A DNA stretch of 64,000 bases from Streptomyces caniferus (GTDB taxonomy: Bacteria; Actinomycetota; Actinomycetes; Streptomycetales; Streptomycetaceae), in the NCBI RefSeq assembly GCF_009811555.1, contig NZ_BLIN01000005.1, forward strand, positions 2,303,501-2,367,500. The letters run 5' to 3'. A program made the translations under genes and the position numbers. The first letter of the stretch is position 1; each line of letters begins with the position of its first letter. Of the stretch, positions 19,258 through 29,340 are shown in pieces. Below the pieces are notes generated by a model, which had not been told where the DNA came from, made no database searches, and saw only the letters and a list, made by a program, of their open reading frames with translations.

Positions 19258-19704
19258 TCACGGTGCCAGCCCGCTGCCGAAGGGGAGGTTGCGGACGAGC
19301 GTGAAGACCAGCAGCAGACCGCCCAGGGCCCACCAGTGGGCCGCTCGCGGCCGCGGACCCGCCGTGGGGCGTCCGCGCACCGCCCGGCCCAGCCAGCGGG
19401 CCCAGAGGACCGCACAGGCGGCGTATCCGGCCACCGCGAGGGCGTTGGCGCCGAGCGCCGCGACGAGATCGCCGTGGGCGACGGCATGGGCGCTGCGCAG
19501 GCCGCCGCAGGCCGGGCAGAGGAGACCGGTGAGGTGCAGCAGCGGGCACACCGGGTAGTGGCCGGGCTCGTTCGGGTCCACGGCGCCGAGCCAGGCGAAG
19601 GCGGCGGTGGCGGCGGCCAGGACGCCCAGGGGTGCCGCGAGACGGCGGGGCAGGCCGCCGTGGAGTCGGGCTTCGGGCCGGTGCCGTGCCGCGGGTTCGC
19701 TCAC
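19258..19704 (-). CDS. DUF2752 small membrane protein
   Basis: A 148-residue membrane protein of unknown function. The DUF2752 core is clear: CPLLHLTGLLCPACGGLRS, with three conserved Cys and a following HAVAHGDL, between hydrophobic segments. It has three predicted membrane segments, the last being WWALGGLLLVFTLVRNLPF. GTG start chosen (SEPAARHRP). It sits inside the trp cluster, 184 bp before trpC, next to two other small membrane proteins, a placement conserved in Streptomyces. The CPACGG knot could bind metal or be redox active; not established. Confidence 0.82.
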   Translation of the reverse strand: MSEPAARHRPEARLHGGLPRRLAAPLGVLAAATAAFAWLGAVDPNEPGHYPVCPLLHLTGLLCPACGGLRSAHAVAHGDLVAALGANALAVAGYAACAVLWARWLGRAVRGRPTAGPRPRAAHWWALGGLLLVFTLVRNLPFGSGLAP

Positions 19705-19871
19705 GTGCCGATTGTGCGGCCGTACGCGCAAAGGCGCAGCTTCTCGGCCGCCGTACGGAATGGGGCACGGACGGCGGGTACGGCACCACGGGTGCGTACG
19801 GGCCGGGAAGCGGCGCCTTCGAGGGGTGCCACGAGGGTGGCGCCGGGCCGCGGCGCCACACGAGCGGGAGC

Positions 19872-20117
19872 TCAGCCCTCCTGCGGCTGCGCCTGCGCCT
19901 GGGGACGCGGCTTGGCCGAGCGCTTGGGCTCCTGGCCCAGGCCCGCCGCACGCATCAGACCGCCGACCACGGCACCGAGGCCGATCAGCACGATGCCGGC
20001 CCAGAAGCCGGGCACGTTCGCCAGCACGATGAAGGCTCCGGAGACGCAGAAGCCGATGAACGAGATGATGACGCCGGTCCAGGCGGCGGGGGTGTGTCCG
20101 TGGCCACTGCTCGACAT
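19872..20117 (-). CDS. HGxxPAAW-family small membrane protein
   Basis: An 81-residue actinobacterial membrane protein named for its motif, here HGHTPAAW at residues 6-13, followed by two membrane segments (VIISFIGFCVSGAFIVLA and GIVLIGLGAVVGGLM) and a polar Gln/Pro/Lys-rich tail. No enzymatic motif. Repeatedly found in the Streptomyces trp cluster between the Trp-associated membrane protein and trpC. An AGGAG-type site precedes the ATG at about 6 nt. Confidence 0.85.
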   Translation of the reverse strand: MSSSGHGHTPAAWTGVIISFIGFCVSGAFIVLANVPGFWAGIVLIGLGAVVGGLMRAAGLGQEPKRSAKPRPQAQAQPQEG

Positions 20118-20202
20118 GAATGCTCCTCGTTGCTCTCTCGCGCCGGGGTCGGGGCGCGGTGATCCTCAGCGCCCATTGTCACCGATGCCGGGCGGGGCCT
20201 TT

Positions 20203-20868
20203 TTACCGGGTGGGGTCCTCACCACGGTCCAGGGACTTCCAGATCTCCTCCGGGCGGTCCAGATCGGGCGCGGCCGGAGCGCGCCGCGGGCCGCGGGCGC
20301 CGCCGGGCGTGCGCTCGTACCGGCCCGACATGGCGGGCCAGTGGCGCCCCTGGGCGAGCGCCAGCAGCCCGGCGAGCAGCAGCAGCAGACCGCCGGCGGC
20401 GGCCACCCACGGCCATCCGGTGTGCGTGACGTGATGCACATCGGCTCCGGTCAGACCGACCGCGGTGGCGGCCTTCTCCCGCAGCGCCGAGGTGTCGGAG
20501 TTGCCCAGCACCGCGGCGACGACGATGCCCACGCCGCTGAGCGCGAGCAGACCGGCGACCGCGATCCGGCCGGCCCGGCGCACCGCGAAGACGGCGACCA
20601 GCGCGGCCAGGCCGACGACGGCCAGCGCGCCGGGCACACCGGTCACATCGGCACCGGTCACGCTGCGCGGCAGCTCGCCCTGGGCCAGCACCGCGGTGCC
20701 CTCGGCCCAGGTACGGCCGGAGGCCAGCAGCGCCAGGGCGGCGCCGACCGCGCCGGCCGGCAGCGCCAGGGCGAGACTGCGCTTCGCGCGGGACGCGGGC
20801 CGGGCCTGCGGGGGCCCGGGCGCGGCCGAGGACTCGGTCTCGGCAGGGGTCTGGGGTACGGCACTCAC
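20203..20868 (-). CDS. Trp operon-associated membrane protein (TIGR02234 type)
   Basis: A membrane protein of about 221 residues of the TIGR02234 / Trp_oprn_chp type, found beside trp genes in actinobacteria; function unknown. It has four predicted membrane segments (LALALPAGAVGAALALLAS, ALAVVGLAALVAVFAV, VAGLLALSGVGIVVAAVLG, WVAAAGGLLLLLAGLLALA). An outside loop holds the family stretch SGRTWAEG, and the C-terminal tail is charged and ends RPEEIWKSLDRGEDPTR. Two GTG codons (20877 and 20868) could start it; neither has a good ribosome site. I used the one giving MSAVPQ. Confidence 0.82.
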   Translation of the reverse strand: MSAVPQTPAETESSAAPGPPQARPASRAKRSLALALPAGAVGAALALLASGRTWAEGTAVLAQGELPRSVTGADVTGVPGALAVVGLAALVAVFAVRRAGRIAVAGLLALSGVGIVVAAVLGNSDTSALREKAATAVGLTGADVHHVTHTGWPWVAAAGGLLLLLAGLLALAQGRHWPAMSGRYERTPGGARGPRRAPAAPDLDRPEEIWKSLDRGEDPTR

Positions 20869-20923
20869 GCGTACCACTATCGCGCACCGGCCGGCGGCGA
20901 CCGGCGCGCGGGGTACCGGCCGG

Positions 20924-20992
20924 CTACCGGCCCAGGTGGCTGGCGGTGTTCACGGCGCGCAGCACCGCGGCCGCCTTGTTGGGCACTCGGGG
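20924..20992 (-). pseudogene. Diverged second copy of the trpE 3' end
   Basis: Read on the minus strand this encodes [18 protein letters not shown] then a stop. The real trpE ends [18 protein letters not shown], then a stop. About 60 of 70 nt match 21062-21131, with a 1-nt deletion before the Asn codon. It begins only about 70 bp beyond the trpE stop, in the spacer before the next gene. There is no start and no upstream trpE-like sequence, so it is a relic. Confidence 0.8.
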
Positions 20993-21009
20993 CACCCCGC
21001 GACGGGGTG
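20993..21009. terminator. Small hairpin between trpE and its tail copy
   Basis: CACCCCG-CGA-CGGGGTG, a perfect 7-bp stem. With the larger hairpin at 21029-21052 it could attenuate transcription from trpE into the downstream genes. Confidence 0.4.
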
Positions 21010-21028
21010 AACCGGGGCAGGAGCCGTT

Positions 21029-21052
21029 GGTGGTCCCGCCCGGTGGACCACC
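21029..21052. terminator. Hairpin after trpE
   Basis: GGTGGTCC (21029-21036) pairs with GGACCACC (21045-21052) around an 8-nt loop, about 10 bp beyond the trpE stop. A possible partial terminator inside the cluster. Confidence 0.5.
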
Positions 21053-21061
21053 CTCGGCGCA

Positions 21062-22606
21062 CTACGTCCCCAGGTGATTGGCCGTGTTCACCGCCCGCAG
21101 CACCGCGGCCGCCTTGTTGCGGCACTCGGTGTCCTCGGCCGCCGGGTCGGAGTCGGCGACCACGCCGGCGCCCGCCTGGACGTAGGCGGTGCCGTCCCGC
21201 AGCAGGGCCGTGCGGATCGCGATGGCGGTGTCGGAGTCGCCGGCGAAGTCGAGATAGCCGACACAGCCGCCGTACAGGCCGCGCCGGGTCGGCTCCAGCT
21301 CCTCGATGATCTGCAGGGCGCGGGGCTTGGGGGCGCCGGAGAGCGTGCCCGCGGGGAAGCAGGCGGTGAGCACGTCGAAGGCGCTGCGGCCCTCGGCCAC
21401 CCGGCCGGTGACCGTCGAGACGATGTGCATCACATGGCTGTAGCGCTCGACGGACATGAAGTCGACGACCTCAACGCTGCCCGGCTCGCACACCCGGCCC
21501 AGGTCGTTGCGGCCCAGGTCGACCAGCATCAGGTGCTCGGCGCGCTCCTTGGGATCGGCCATCAGCTCGTCGGCGAGGGCCTGGTCCTCCTGGACCGTCG
21601 CGCCGCGCGGGCGGGTGCCGGCGATGGGGTGGACCATGGCCCGGCCGTCCTCGACCTTCACCAGCGCCTCGGGGCTGGAGCCGACGACGTCGAAGGCCGG
21701 CCGCGCACCGTCCTCGGAGCCCTCGAAGCGGAAGAGGTACATGTACGGGCTGGGGTTGGTGGCCCGCAGCACCCGGTAGACGTCCAACGCGCTGGCCGTG
21801 CAGGGGGTTTCGAAGCGCTGGGAGGGCACGACCTGGAAGGCCTCGCCGGCCCGGATGCGCTCCTTGATGTCCTCGACGGCCTCCTGGAAGGAGGGGCCGC
21901 CCCACTCGGCGGTGTACGGCGGGACCTCGGACGGCGGCAGCGCGGCCGCACTGGCGGGCGCGGGACGGGAGAGGTCGTCGGCCATGGCGTCCAGGCGGGC
22001 CACCGCGTCCGCGTAGGCCTCGTCGATCCCGGTGTCGAGGTCGTTGTGGTTGATCGCGTTGGCGATCAGCAGGACCGTGCCGTTCCAGTGGTCGAGGACG
22101 GCGAGGTCGGAGGTGAGCAGCATGGTCAGCTCGGGCAGTCCGAGGTCGTCCTCGGTCTGCTCGCCGACCTTCTCCAGACGGCGCACGATGTCGTAGCCCA
22201 GGTAGCCGACCATGCCACCGGTGAACGGCGGCAGTCCCTCGCCCTCGATGAGGTCGCGGGGGGTGTGCAGCGCCTCGACGGTGGTGCGCAGCGCTTCGAG
22301 CGGGTCGCCGCCGGTGGGCATGCCGACGGGCGGGGTGCCGAGCCAGTGCGCCTGTCCGTCGCGGGTGGTGAGGGTGGCGGCGCTGCGGACGCCGATGAAG
22401 GAGTAGCGCGACCACGTACGGCCGTTCTCGGCGGACTCCAGGAGGAAGGTGCCGGGGCGTTCGGCGGCGAGTTTGCGGTAGAGCCCGACCGGTGTGTCGC
22501 CGTCCGCGAGCAGGCGCCGGGTGACGGGGATGACCCGCCGGTCCTTGGCGAGGGTGCGGAAGCTGTCGAGGTCCGGAGTGGCGGTGCCGGTGGTTCCCGT
22601 GGTCAT
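21062..22606 (-). CDS. trpE: Anthranilate synthase component I
   Basis: Converts chorismate to anthranilate, using ammonia from the TrpG glutaminase (not in this window). 514 residues. The N-terminal domain carries the tryptophan-feedback motif TFLLESAE (the LLES element). The chorismate-binding domain has [53 protein letters not shown] and [14 protein letters not shown]. It starts 11 bp after the hisI stop, so hisI and trpE are cotranscribed. I found no Trp-rich leader peptide in front of it. A diverged duplicate of its last ~70 bp lies downstream. Confidence 0.98.
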   Translation of the reverse strand: MTTGTTGTATPDLDSFRTLAKDRRVIPVTRRLLADGDTPVGLYRKLAAERPGTFLLESAENGRTWSRYSFIGVRSAATLTTRDGQAHWLGTPPVGMPTGGDPLEALRTTVEALHTPRDLIEGEGLPPFTGGMVGYLGYDIVRRLEKVGEQTEDDLGLPELTMLLTSDLAVLDHWNGTVLLIANAINHNDLDTGIDEAYADAVARLDAMADDLSRPAPASAAALPPSEVPPYTAEWGGPSFQEAVEDIKERIRAGEAFQVVPSQRFETPCTASALDVYRVLRATNPSPYMYLFRFEGSEDGARPAFDVVGSSPEALVKVEDGRAMVHPIAGTRPRGATVQEDQALADELMADPKERAEHLMLVDLGRNDLGRVCEPGSVEVVDFMSVERYSHVMHIVSTVTGRVAEGRSAFDVLTACFPAGTLSGAPKPRALQIIEELEPTRRGLYGGCVGYLDFAGDSDTAIAIRTALLRDGTAYVQAGAGVVADSDPAAEDTECRNKAAAVLRAVNTANHLGT

Positions 22607-22617
22607 GGCAGCGGAGC

Positions 22618-23007
22618 CTACTGGTCCCGGCCGGGCCCGGTGGCCAGTACATCCGCATCGAAGCAGGTGCGGTCGCCGGTGTGGCAGGCGGCACCGACCT
22701 GGTCGACCCGGACCAGGACGGTGTCCGCGTCGCAGTCCAGCGCCACCGACTTGACGTGCTGGACGTGGCCGGAGGTGTCGCCCTTGACCCAGTACTCCTG
22801 GCGGCTGCGGGACCAGTACGTGCAGCGGCCGGTGGTGAGGGTGCGGCGCAGCGCCTCGTCGTCCATCCAGCCGAGCATCAGCACCTCGCCGGTGTCGTAC
22901 TGCTGGGCGATGGCGGGGACCAGGCCGTCGGCGCCGCGCTTGAGGCGGGCGGCGATGGCGGGGTCCAGGGCGGGGGTGGTGTCCGGGGTGGAGGCGCGGC
23001 TGCTCAT
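22618..23007 (-). CDS. hisI: Phosphoribosyl-AMP cyclohydrolase
   Basis: Third step of histidine synthesis: opens the purine ring of PR-AMP. About 129 residues, single-domain (no HisE fusion). Zn/Mg ligand motifs are visible: [13 protein letters not shown], then [12 protein letters not shown], preceded by [14 protein letters not shown] and [19 protein letters not shown]. The start is either ATG 23007 (MSSRAST) or ATG 23016 three codons earlier; neither has a clear ribosome site. It is separated from the other his genes and heads the trp cluster instead, 11 bp before trpE. Confidence 0.95.
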   Translation of the reverse strand: MSSRASTPDTTPALDPAIAARLKRGADGLVPAIAQQYDTGEVLMLGWMDDEALRRTLTTGRCTYWSRSRQEYWVKGDTSGHVQHVKSVALDCDADTVLVRVDQVGAACHTGDRTCFDADVLATGPGRDQ

Positions 23008-23040
23008 GGTGTCCATTGTGCCGTGCGGCATCCTGCAGAT

Positions 23041-23184
23041 ATGCATCATCAGCAGCCGCCCGTGCCACCACCGCCGCCGGACCCGGACCGCGCCGCGCGA
23101 GTGGCGGCGCGGGTGCTGGGAGCGGTGTTCCTGGCGGCGGTGGTGGTCGGCGTGGTCGTCGCGGTGGTGGTCTTCCACTCGTGA
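23041..23184 (+). CDS. Tiny single-pass membrane protein
   Basis: A 47-codon frame, [20 protein letters not shown], followed by a hydrophobic helix of about 24 residues ([20 protein letters not shown]) ending FHS. Diverges from hisI with only about 30 bp between starts. The Pro-rich head plus membrane anchor is protein-like rather than a chance frame, but there is no strong ribosome site and I do not recognise a family. Possibly real. Confidence 0.45.
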   Translation: MHHQQPPVPPPPPDPDRAARVAARVLGAVFLAAVVVGVVVAVVVFHS

Positions 23185-23199
23185 GACGGCGGCGGGGCC

Positions 23200-23214
23200 G
23201 GCCCCCACGGGGCC
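23200..23214. terminator. Weak convergent hairpin
   Basis: GGCCCC-CAC-GGGGCC, a 6-bp stem between the converging tiny ORF and the TIGR03085 gene. Confidence 0.35.
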
Positions 23215-23230
23215 TTCGGGGACTCCGGGG

Positions 23231-23863
23231 TCACACCCCCAGCTTCGCCGCCCGCAGCCGCTCGATGGCCTCCTTGTCGCCGTCCAGCTCCACCTCGGCG
23301 ACGTCCTGCCGGCCGAAGGCGAAAAGCGTCAGCTCGCCCGGCTCGCCGACGACCGTGACCACGGGCGTGCCGCGGTGGGCCACCGCCGTGCGCCCGTCCG
23401 GGCGCCGCAGCACCAGGCCCACCGGCGACTTGCGGCCCAGCACCCGGGCCATCCGCTCGATCCTGGACCACAGGACGTCCGCGAAGACGGGGTCCAGCTC
23501 CCGCGGACTCCAGTCCGGCCGGGCCCGCCGTACGTCCTCGGCGTGCACATAGAACTCGACGGTGTTGGACGCCTCGTCGATCTGCTTCAGGGCGAACGGC
23601 GACATCCGCGGCGGCCCGGTCCTGATCAGCCGGATCAGCTCCTCGTACGGCCGGCCGGCGAACTCCGCCTGCACCCGCTCCAGCCGTGCGGCCAGCGGCT
23701 TGACGAGGATTCCGCCGGCCGCGTCGGCGCGCCGCTCGCGCACCACCACATGTGCGGCCAGATCCCGCGCGCTCCAGTTCTCGCACAGCGTCGGCGCCTC
23801 GGGGCCGGCGCTCTCCAACAGGTCGGCGAGGAGGAGCCGTTCACGCTTCGCATGGGTCGACAT
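23231..23863 (-). CDS. TIGR03085-type DinB-fold metal-binding protein
   Basis: A 210-residue actinobacterial protein of the TIGR03085 family, related to the mycothiol-dependent maleylpyruvate isomerase N-terminal (DinB-like) domain. Recognised by [40 protein letters not shown] and [19 protein letters not shown]. His residues in LAAHVVV and [10 protein letters not shown] fit the three-His metal site of DinB proteins. Probable thiol- or metal-dependent enzyme; reaction unknown. Its ATG lies 9 bp after the LysR stop on the same strand, so the two are likely cotranscribed. Confidence 0.8.
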   Translation of the reverse strand: MSTHAKRERLLLADLLESAGPEAPTLCENWSARDLAAHVVVRERRADAAGGILVKPLAARLERVQAEFAGRPYEELIRLIRTGPPRMSPFALKQIDEASNTVEFYVHAEDVRRARPDWSPRELDPVFADVLWSRIERMARVLGRKSPVGLVLRRPDGRTAVAHRGTPVVTVVGEPGELTLFAFGRQDVAEVELDGDKEAIERLRAAKLGV

Positions 23864-23872
23864 GCGGCCAGC

Positions 23873-24850
23873 CTACGACCGGCCACCGCCGCCTGCCACG
23901 GGGCCGCGCCCGGCACCGTCCGGACTCCCCCGCCCGGCGGGGCCGTCCCCGCTTAAGGACCCGCCCGCCTCCGGGTGGTCCAGCAGGATGCGCTCCAGCT
24001 CCCGGGCGGCGCGCGGCGGGGAGACGTCGCCGCGGTGGGCGACGGACACCACGCGGTGCATACCGGGCGTCGAGAAGCGGGTGACGCGCAGGCCGGAGCG
24101 TGCGGCGACCATGCTGGGGACCACGGCGACGCCCAGCCCGGCCCGGACGAAGCCGAGGACCGCGTCCATCTCGCCGCCCTCGACGGTGAAGGTGGGCTCG
24201 AAGCCGGCCGCCCGGCACGCCGCGGTGGTGAATTCCCGCAGGTCGTAGCCGCGGCGGAACATGGCCAGCGGGCGGCCCCGCAGGTCCTCGACCCGGATGC
24301 GGGCGCGCCGGCCGACGGGGGCCGGGCGGTCGGGTGCGGAGACCACGACGAGTTCCTCGCGCAGCAGGTCGGAGGTGGTCAGGGCGGGGGCCTGGACCGG
24401 GAGCGGGGTGATGACCAGGGCCAGGTCCAGCGCGCCGTCGGCCAGCGCCCGGACGAGGTCCTGCGAGCCGTCCTCGGTCACGAGCAGCTCCACGCCCGGA
24501 TAGGCGGCGTGGAAGGCCCTCAGGACGTCGGGGACGAGGCTGGCGCACAGGCTGGGCGGGGCGCCGAGGCGCAGCCGCCCGCGGCGCAGCCGGGCGACCT
24601 CCTGGACCTCGCGGCGGGCGGTCTCGGCATCGGCGAGGATGCGCCGGGCGAACGGCAGCAGCGTCTCGCCGGCGTCGGTGAGGGTGATGTGGCCGCGGGC
24701 ACGGTGGAACAGCTCCGCACCCAACTCCCGCTCCAGCGAACGGATCTGCTGGGAGAGCGAGGGCTGGGCGACGTGTTCGCGCTCGGCGGCGCGGGTGAAG
24801 TGCCGGGTGTCGGCCACGGCGGCGAAGTAGCGGAGCTGCTGCAGCTGCAT
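23873..24850 (-). CDS. LysR-family transcriptional regulator, divergent from sdh
   Basis: A 325-residue LysR-type regulator. The N-terminal winged helix-turn-helix is clear: MQLQQLRYFAAVADTRHFTR, then AEREHVAQPSLSQQIRSLE and ELGAELFHR. An effector domain of about 200 residues follows, with the usual LRLGAPPSLCASLVPDVLRAF and EGGEMDAVLGFVRAGLGVAV. The ATG was chosen because it opens the canonical LysR N-terminus. It diverges from sdhCAB over 95 bp containing a perfect T-N11-A palindrome, and probably controls its own gene and sdh. The effector is unknown; a C4-dicarboxylate or redox cue would suit. Confidence 0.9.
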   Translation of the reverse strand: MQLQQLRYFAAVADTRHFTRAAEREHVAQPSLSQQIRSLERELGAELFHRARGHITLTDAGETLLPFARRILADAETARREVQEVARLRRGRLRLGAPPSLCASLVPDVLRAFHAAYPGVELLVTEDGSQDLVRALADGALDLALVITPLPVQAPALTTSDLLREELVVVSAPDRPAPVGRRARIRVEDLRGRPLAMFRRGYDLREFTTAACRAAGFEPTFTVEGGEMDAVLGFVRAGLGVAVVPSMVAARSGLRVTRFSTPGMHRVVSVAHRGDVSPPRAARELERILLDHPEAGGSLSGDGPAGRGSPDGAGRGPVAGGGGRS

Positions 24851-24870
24851 ACCAGGAATGGTAGGCGGTG

Positions 24871-24885
24871 ATAGGCATCGCCTAT
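24871..24885. promoter_or_regulatory. LysR-type operator (T-N11-A palindrome)
   Basis: ATAGGCATCGCCTAT: perfect 6-bp arms with a 3-nt centre and the T-N11-A spacing LysR proteins recognise. It is 21 bp from the LysR start and 60 bp from sdhC. Confidence 0.7.
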
Positions 24886-24906
24886 GGAGATGAGCCGGAC
24901 CATGTC

Positions 24907-24937
24907 TTGGACTGATGACGGGGCCGGTCCCTACCGT
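24907..24937 (+). promoter_or_regulatory. Putative sdhC promoter
   Basis: TTGGAC, a 19-nt spacer, then TACCGT, which puts transcription start within a few nt of the sdhC ATG. No ribosome site is visible, so the message may be leaderless. Confidence 0.35.
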
Positions 24938-24945
24938 CGGGACCC

Positions 24946-25701
24946 ATGGCACTGGACACACGGACGGACCGACGGCCGTCCTTCGCGGGCCTCCTGTGGC
25001 GCTCGACCGTCGGCAAGAAGACCGCGATGGCCGTCAGCGGCCTCGTGATGCTGCTGTATCTGGTCGTCCATATGCTCGGCAACCTCAAGATCTTCTTCGG
25101 GGCGGCGGACTTCGACGGGTACGCCGCCTGGCTGCGCACCATCGGCGAGCCGTTCCTGCACCACGAGTGGTTCCTGTGGATCGCGCGGGTGGTGCTGGTC
25201 GCCGCGGTCGTGGTGCACGCGGTGGCCGCCTACCAGCTCAGCCGCCGGGACCTCGCCGCCCGGCCGACCGGTTACGCCCGCCCGTCGCCCGGCCACCGCC
25301 CCGGGCCGGGGCGCCCGGCGCCGCGCCTCCTGCGGCGCCGGCGCGCGAGCTATGCCGCCCGGACGATGCGCTGGGGCGGGGTCATCCTCGGTCTCTTCCT
25401 CGTCTGGCACCTGCTGGACCTGACGACGCTGACGGTGAATCCGCGCGCCGAGGCCGGCCACCCGTACGCGAACGTGGTGGCGTCCTTCTCCACCTGGTAC
25501 GGCAACACCGTCTACGTCGTGGCGATGCTCGCCCTGGGCCTGCACGTCCGGCACGGCTTCTGGAGCGCCGCGCAGACGCTGGGCGCCAACCGGCCCGGCC
25601 GCGACCGGATGCTCAAGGCCCTCGCGAACGCGCTCGCCGCCGTCCTGACCGCGGGCTTCCTCGCCGTCCCCGTCTCCGTGATGACCGGAGTAGTGAGCTG
25701 A
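24946..25701 (+). CDS. sdhC: Succinate dehydrogenase cytochrome b subunit
   Basis: Membrane anchor of succinate dehydrogenase / fumarate reductase, the single-subunit, multi-span cytochrome b558 type. 251 residues with five membrane segments: [71 protein letters not shown] and the C-terminal [17 protein letters not shown]. Histidines within the segments ([22 protein letters not shown]) are the likely haem ligands. The loop between segments 2 and 3 carries a Pro/Arg-rich stretch ([20 protein letters not shown]), possibly inserted. First gene of sdhCAB; the next start is 1 bp after its stop. Confidence 0.93.
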   Translation: MALDTRTDRRPSFAGLLWRSTVGKKTAMAVSGLVMLLYLVVHMLGNLKIFFGAADFDGYAAWLRTIGEPFLHHEWFLWIARVVLVAAVVVHAVAAYQLSRRDLAARPTGYARPSPGHRPGPGRPAPRLLRRRRASYAARTMRWGGVILGLFLVWHLLDLTTLTVNPRAEAGHPYANVVASFSTWYGNTVYVVAMLALGLHVRHGFWSAAQTLGANRPGRDRMLKALANALAAVLTAGFLAVPVSVMTGVVS

Positions 25702-25702
25702 C

Positions 25703-27720
<2,018 letters not shown>

Positions 27721-27724
<4 letters not shown>

Positions 27725-28464
27725 ACCTCACCCTGCGCATCTGGCGCCAGCGGAACGCCGACGCCCCCGGTGCCCTGTCCACCTACCGGGTGGAGGACGT
27801 CTCGCAGGACATGTCGTTCCTGGAGATGCTCGACACCCTCAACGAGGAACTCCTGCTGGCCGGCGACGATCCGGTCGCCTTCGACCACGACTGCCGTGAG
27901 GGCATCTGCGGCGCCTGCTCGCTCGTCATCAACGGCGAGGCGCACGGCCCCGAGCCCACCACCACCTGCCAGTTGCACATGCGGTCCTTCCGGGACGGCG
28001 ACACCATCGACATCGAACCCTGGCGCGCCGCCGCCTTCCCGGTCGTCAAGGACCTGGTCGTCGACCGCTCCGCCTTCGACCGCATCATCCGCTCCGGCGG
28101 CTACATCACCGCCCCGACCGGCGCCGCCCCCGAGGCACACGCCACCGCCGTGCCCAAACCGGCCGCCGACACCGCCTTCGAGCACGCCGAGTGCATCGGC
28201 TGCGGCGCCTGCGTGGCGGCCTGCCCCAACGGCTCGGCGATGCTCTTCACGGCCGCCAAGGTCGTCCACCTCAACTCCCTTCCCCAGGGCGCCCCGGAGC
28301 GGGAGAGCCGCGTCCTGGACATGGTGGAGCAGATGGACGCCGAGGGCTTCGGCGGCTGCACCAACACCGGGGCGTGCGCGACCGCCTGCCCCAAGGGGAT
28401 TCCCCTCTTCAGCATCGCCACGATGAACCGTGAGTTCGTCCGGGCCGCGCGCAAGGGGCGCTGA
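27721..28464 (+). CDS. sdhB: Succinate dehydrogenase iron-sulfur subunit
   Basis: Carries electrons from FAD to quinone through three Fe-S centres. 247 residues. The 2Fe-2S ligands are in [20 protein letters not shown] plus the later TTTCQ. The C-terminal ferredoxin-like domain has [18 protein letters not shown] and [17 protein letters not shown]. An Ala/Pro-rich linker of about 25 residues joins the two domains. The ATG overlaps the sdhA stop. It ends 1 bp before the convergent stop of the hydratase alpha gene, leaving no room for an intergenic terminator. Confidence 0.97.
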
Positions 28465-28465
28465 G

Positions 28466-29056
28466 TCAGACCGCGGCGGTCCCGATGAGCCCTTCCCGGG
28501 TGACGAGCGCGGCCAGCTCCGGCTCGCTCCGGCCCGCGGTGCCCTCGGGCCGCCGGGGCAGGACCATGTAGCGGCTCTCCGCACTGGAGTCCCACACCCG
28601 GATCGTGGTGTCGTCCGGCAGCTCCAGCCCGAACTCGGCCAGCACGGCGCGCGGTTCGCGCACCACCCGCGAGCGGTAGGCCTCGCTCTTGTACCAGGAC
28701 GGCGACGGCCCCAGCAGTCCGACCGGATAGCAGGAACACAGCGTGCACACCAGGACGTGGTGCGTACCGGCGGTGTTCTCGACGACCTTGAGCCGCTGCT
28801 CCTGGATGCCGCCCGCCATCGAGAGCCCCACCTCGGGCAGCGCCGCGTTCGCATCGGTCAGCAGCCGCTCCCGGAAGCCCGCGTCGCACCAGGCCCGCGC
28901 CACGATCCGCGCCCCGTTGACCGGCGAGGCGCCCTTCAGCATCGCGCCGAGCGCCTCGTCGAGCTGCGCCTGCCCGACCACACCGGCCTCGATCAGCCGC
29001 TCCTCCAGCCGCCTGACCCGCGCCGCCACCGGCACACTCGTGTGCTCGCCGCTCAT
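28466..29056 (-). CDS. Cobalt-type nitrile hydratase alpha / thiocyanate hydrolase gamma subunit
   Basis: A 196-residue metal-binding subunit of the nitrile hydratase / thiocyanate hydrolase family. The metal claw is VCTLCSCYP (Cys104, Cys107, Cys109). Thr in CTLC, rather than Ser, marks the cobalt type. RIVARAWCDAGFRERLL and the C-terminal WYKSEAYRSRVVREPRAVL are family blocks. It follows the two half-beta genes with a 4-bp overlap, and it is the third gene rather than first as in many nitrile hydratase operons. Nitrile or thiocyanate substrate cannot be decided from sequence. No activator gene is seen nearby. Confidence 0.88.
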   Translation of the reverse strand: MSGEHTSVPVAARVRRLEERLIEAGVVGQAQLDEALGAMLKGASPVNGARIVARAWCDAGFRERLLTDANAALPEVGLSMAGGIQEQRLKVVENTAGTHHVLVCTLCSCYPVGLLGPSPSWYKSEAYRSRVVREPRAVLAEFGLELPDDTTIRVWDSSAESRYMVLPRRPEGTAGRSEPELAALVTREGLIGTAAV

Positions 29057-29340
29057 GACCCGTCCCTCCGCACCCGCTCGATGTACGACTCCCAGAGGTC
29101 GACCGTGACCTCGTGACCGCCCGCGCCCCACAGATCACCCGCGGCGAACGCCACGGTGTAGACGGGCTCGACCCGCGGCTCGGCGACCCCCGCCGCGCGG
29201 TCGTCGGCCAGCGCCCAGCGGCCCTGGCACTCGACGATCCGCCCCACGTGGCCGCGCACGTACCGCGGCACCCGGGTGTGCCCCACGGGGTCGACGGCGC
29301 GCACCCGCACCCGCTCCCCCGCCCGGAACTCAGGCGTCAC
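29053..29340 (-). CDS. Nitrile hydratase beta C-terminal half / thiocyanate hydrolase alpha-like
   Basis: A 95-residue protein matching the SH3-like C-terminal half of nitrile hydratase beta: FRAGERVRVRAVDPVGHTRV, PRYVRGHVGRIVE, VYTVAFAAGDLWG and VTVDLWESYIE. In thiocyanate hydrolase the corresponding half is a separate alpha subunit. The GTG start lies within the previous gene (11-bp overlap) with a GGGGG ribosome site about 8 nt upstream. The stop overlaps the metal-subunit ATG, so all three are coupled. Short and complete; not a broken gene. Confidence 0.85.
   Translation of the reverse strand: MTPEFRAGERVRVRAVDPVGHTRVPRYVRGHVGRIVECQGRWALADDRAAGVAEPRVEPVYTVAFAAGDLWGAGGHEVTVDLWESYIERVRRDGS

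Noticed and set aside
22607..22617. Tryptophan attenuator / leader peptide before trpE
   Set aside because: Only 11 bp separate hisI from trpE and no Trp-rich short frame is seen upstream.
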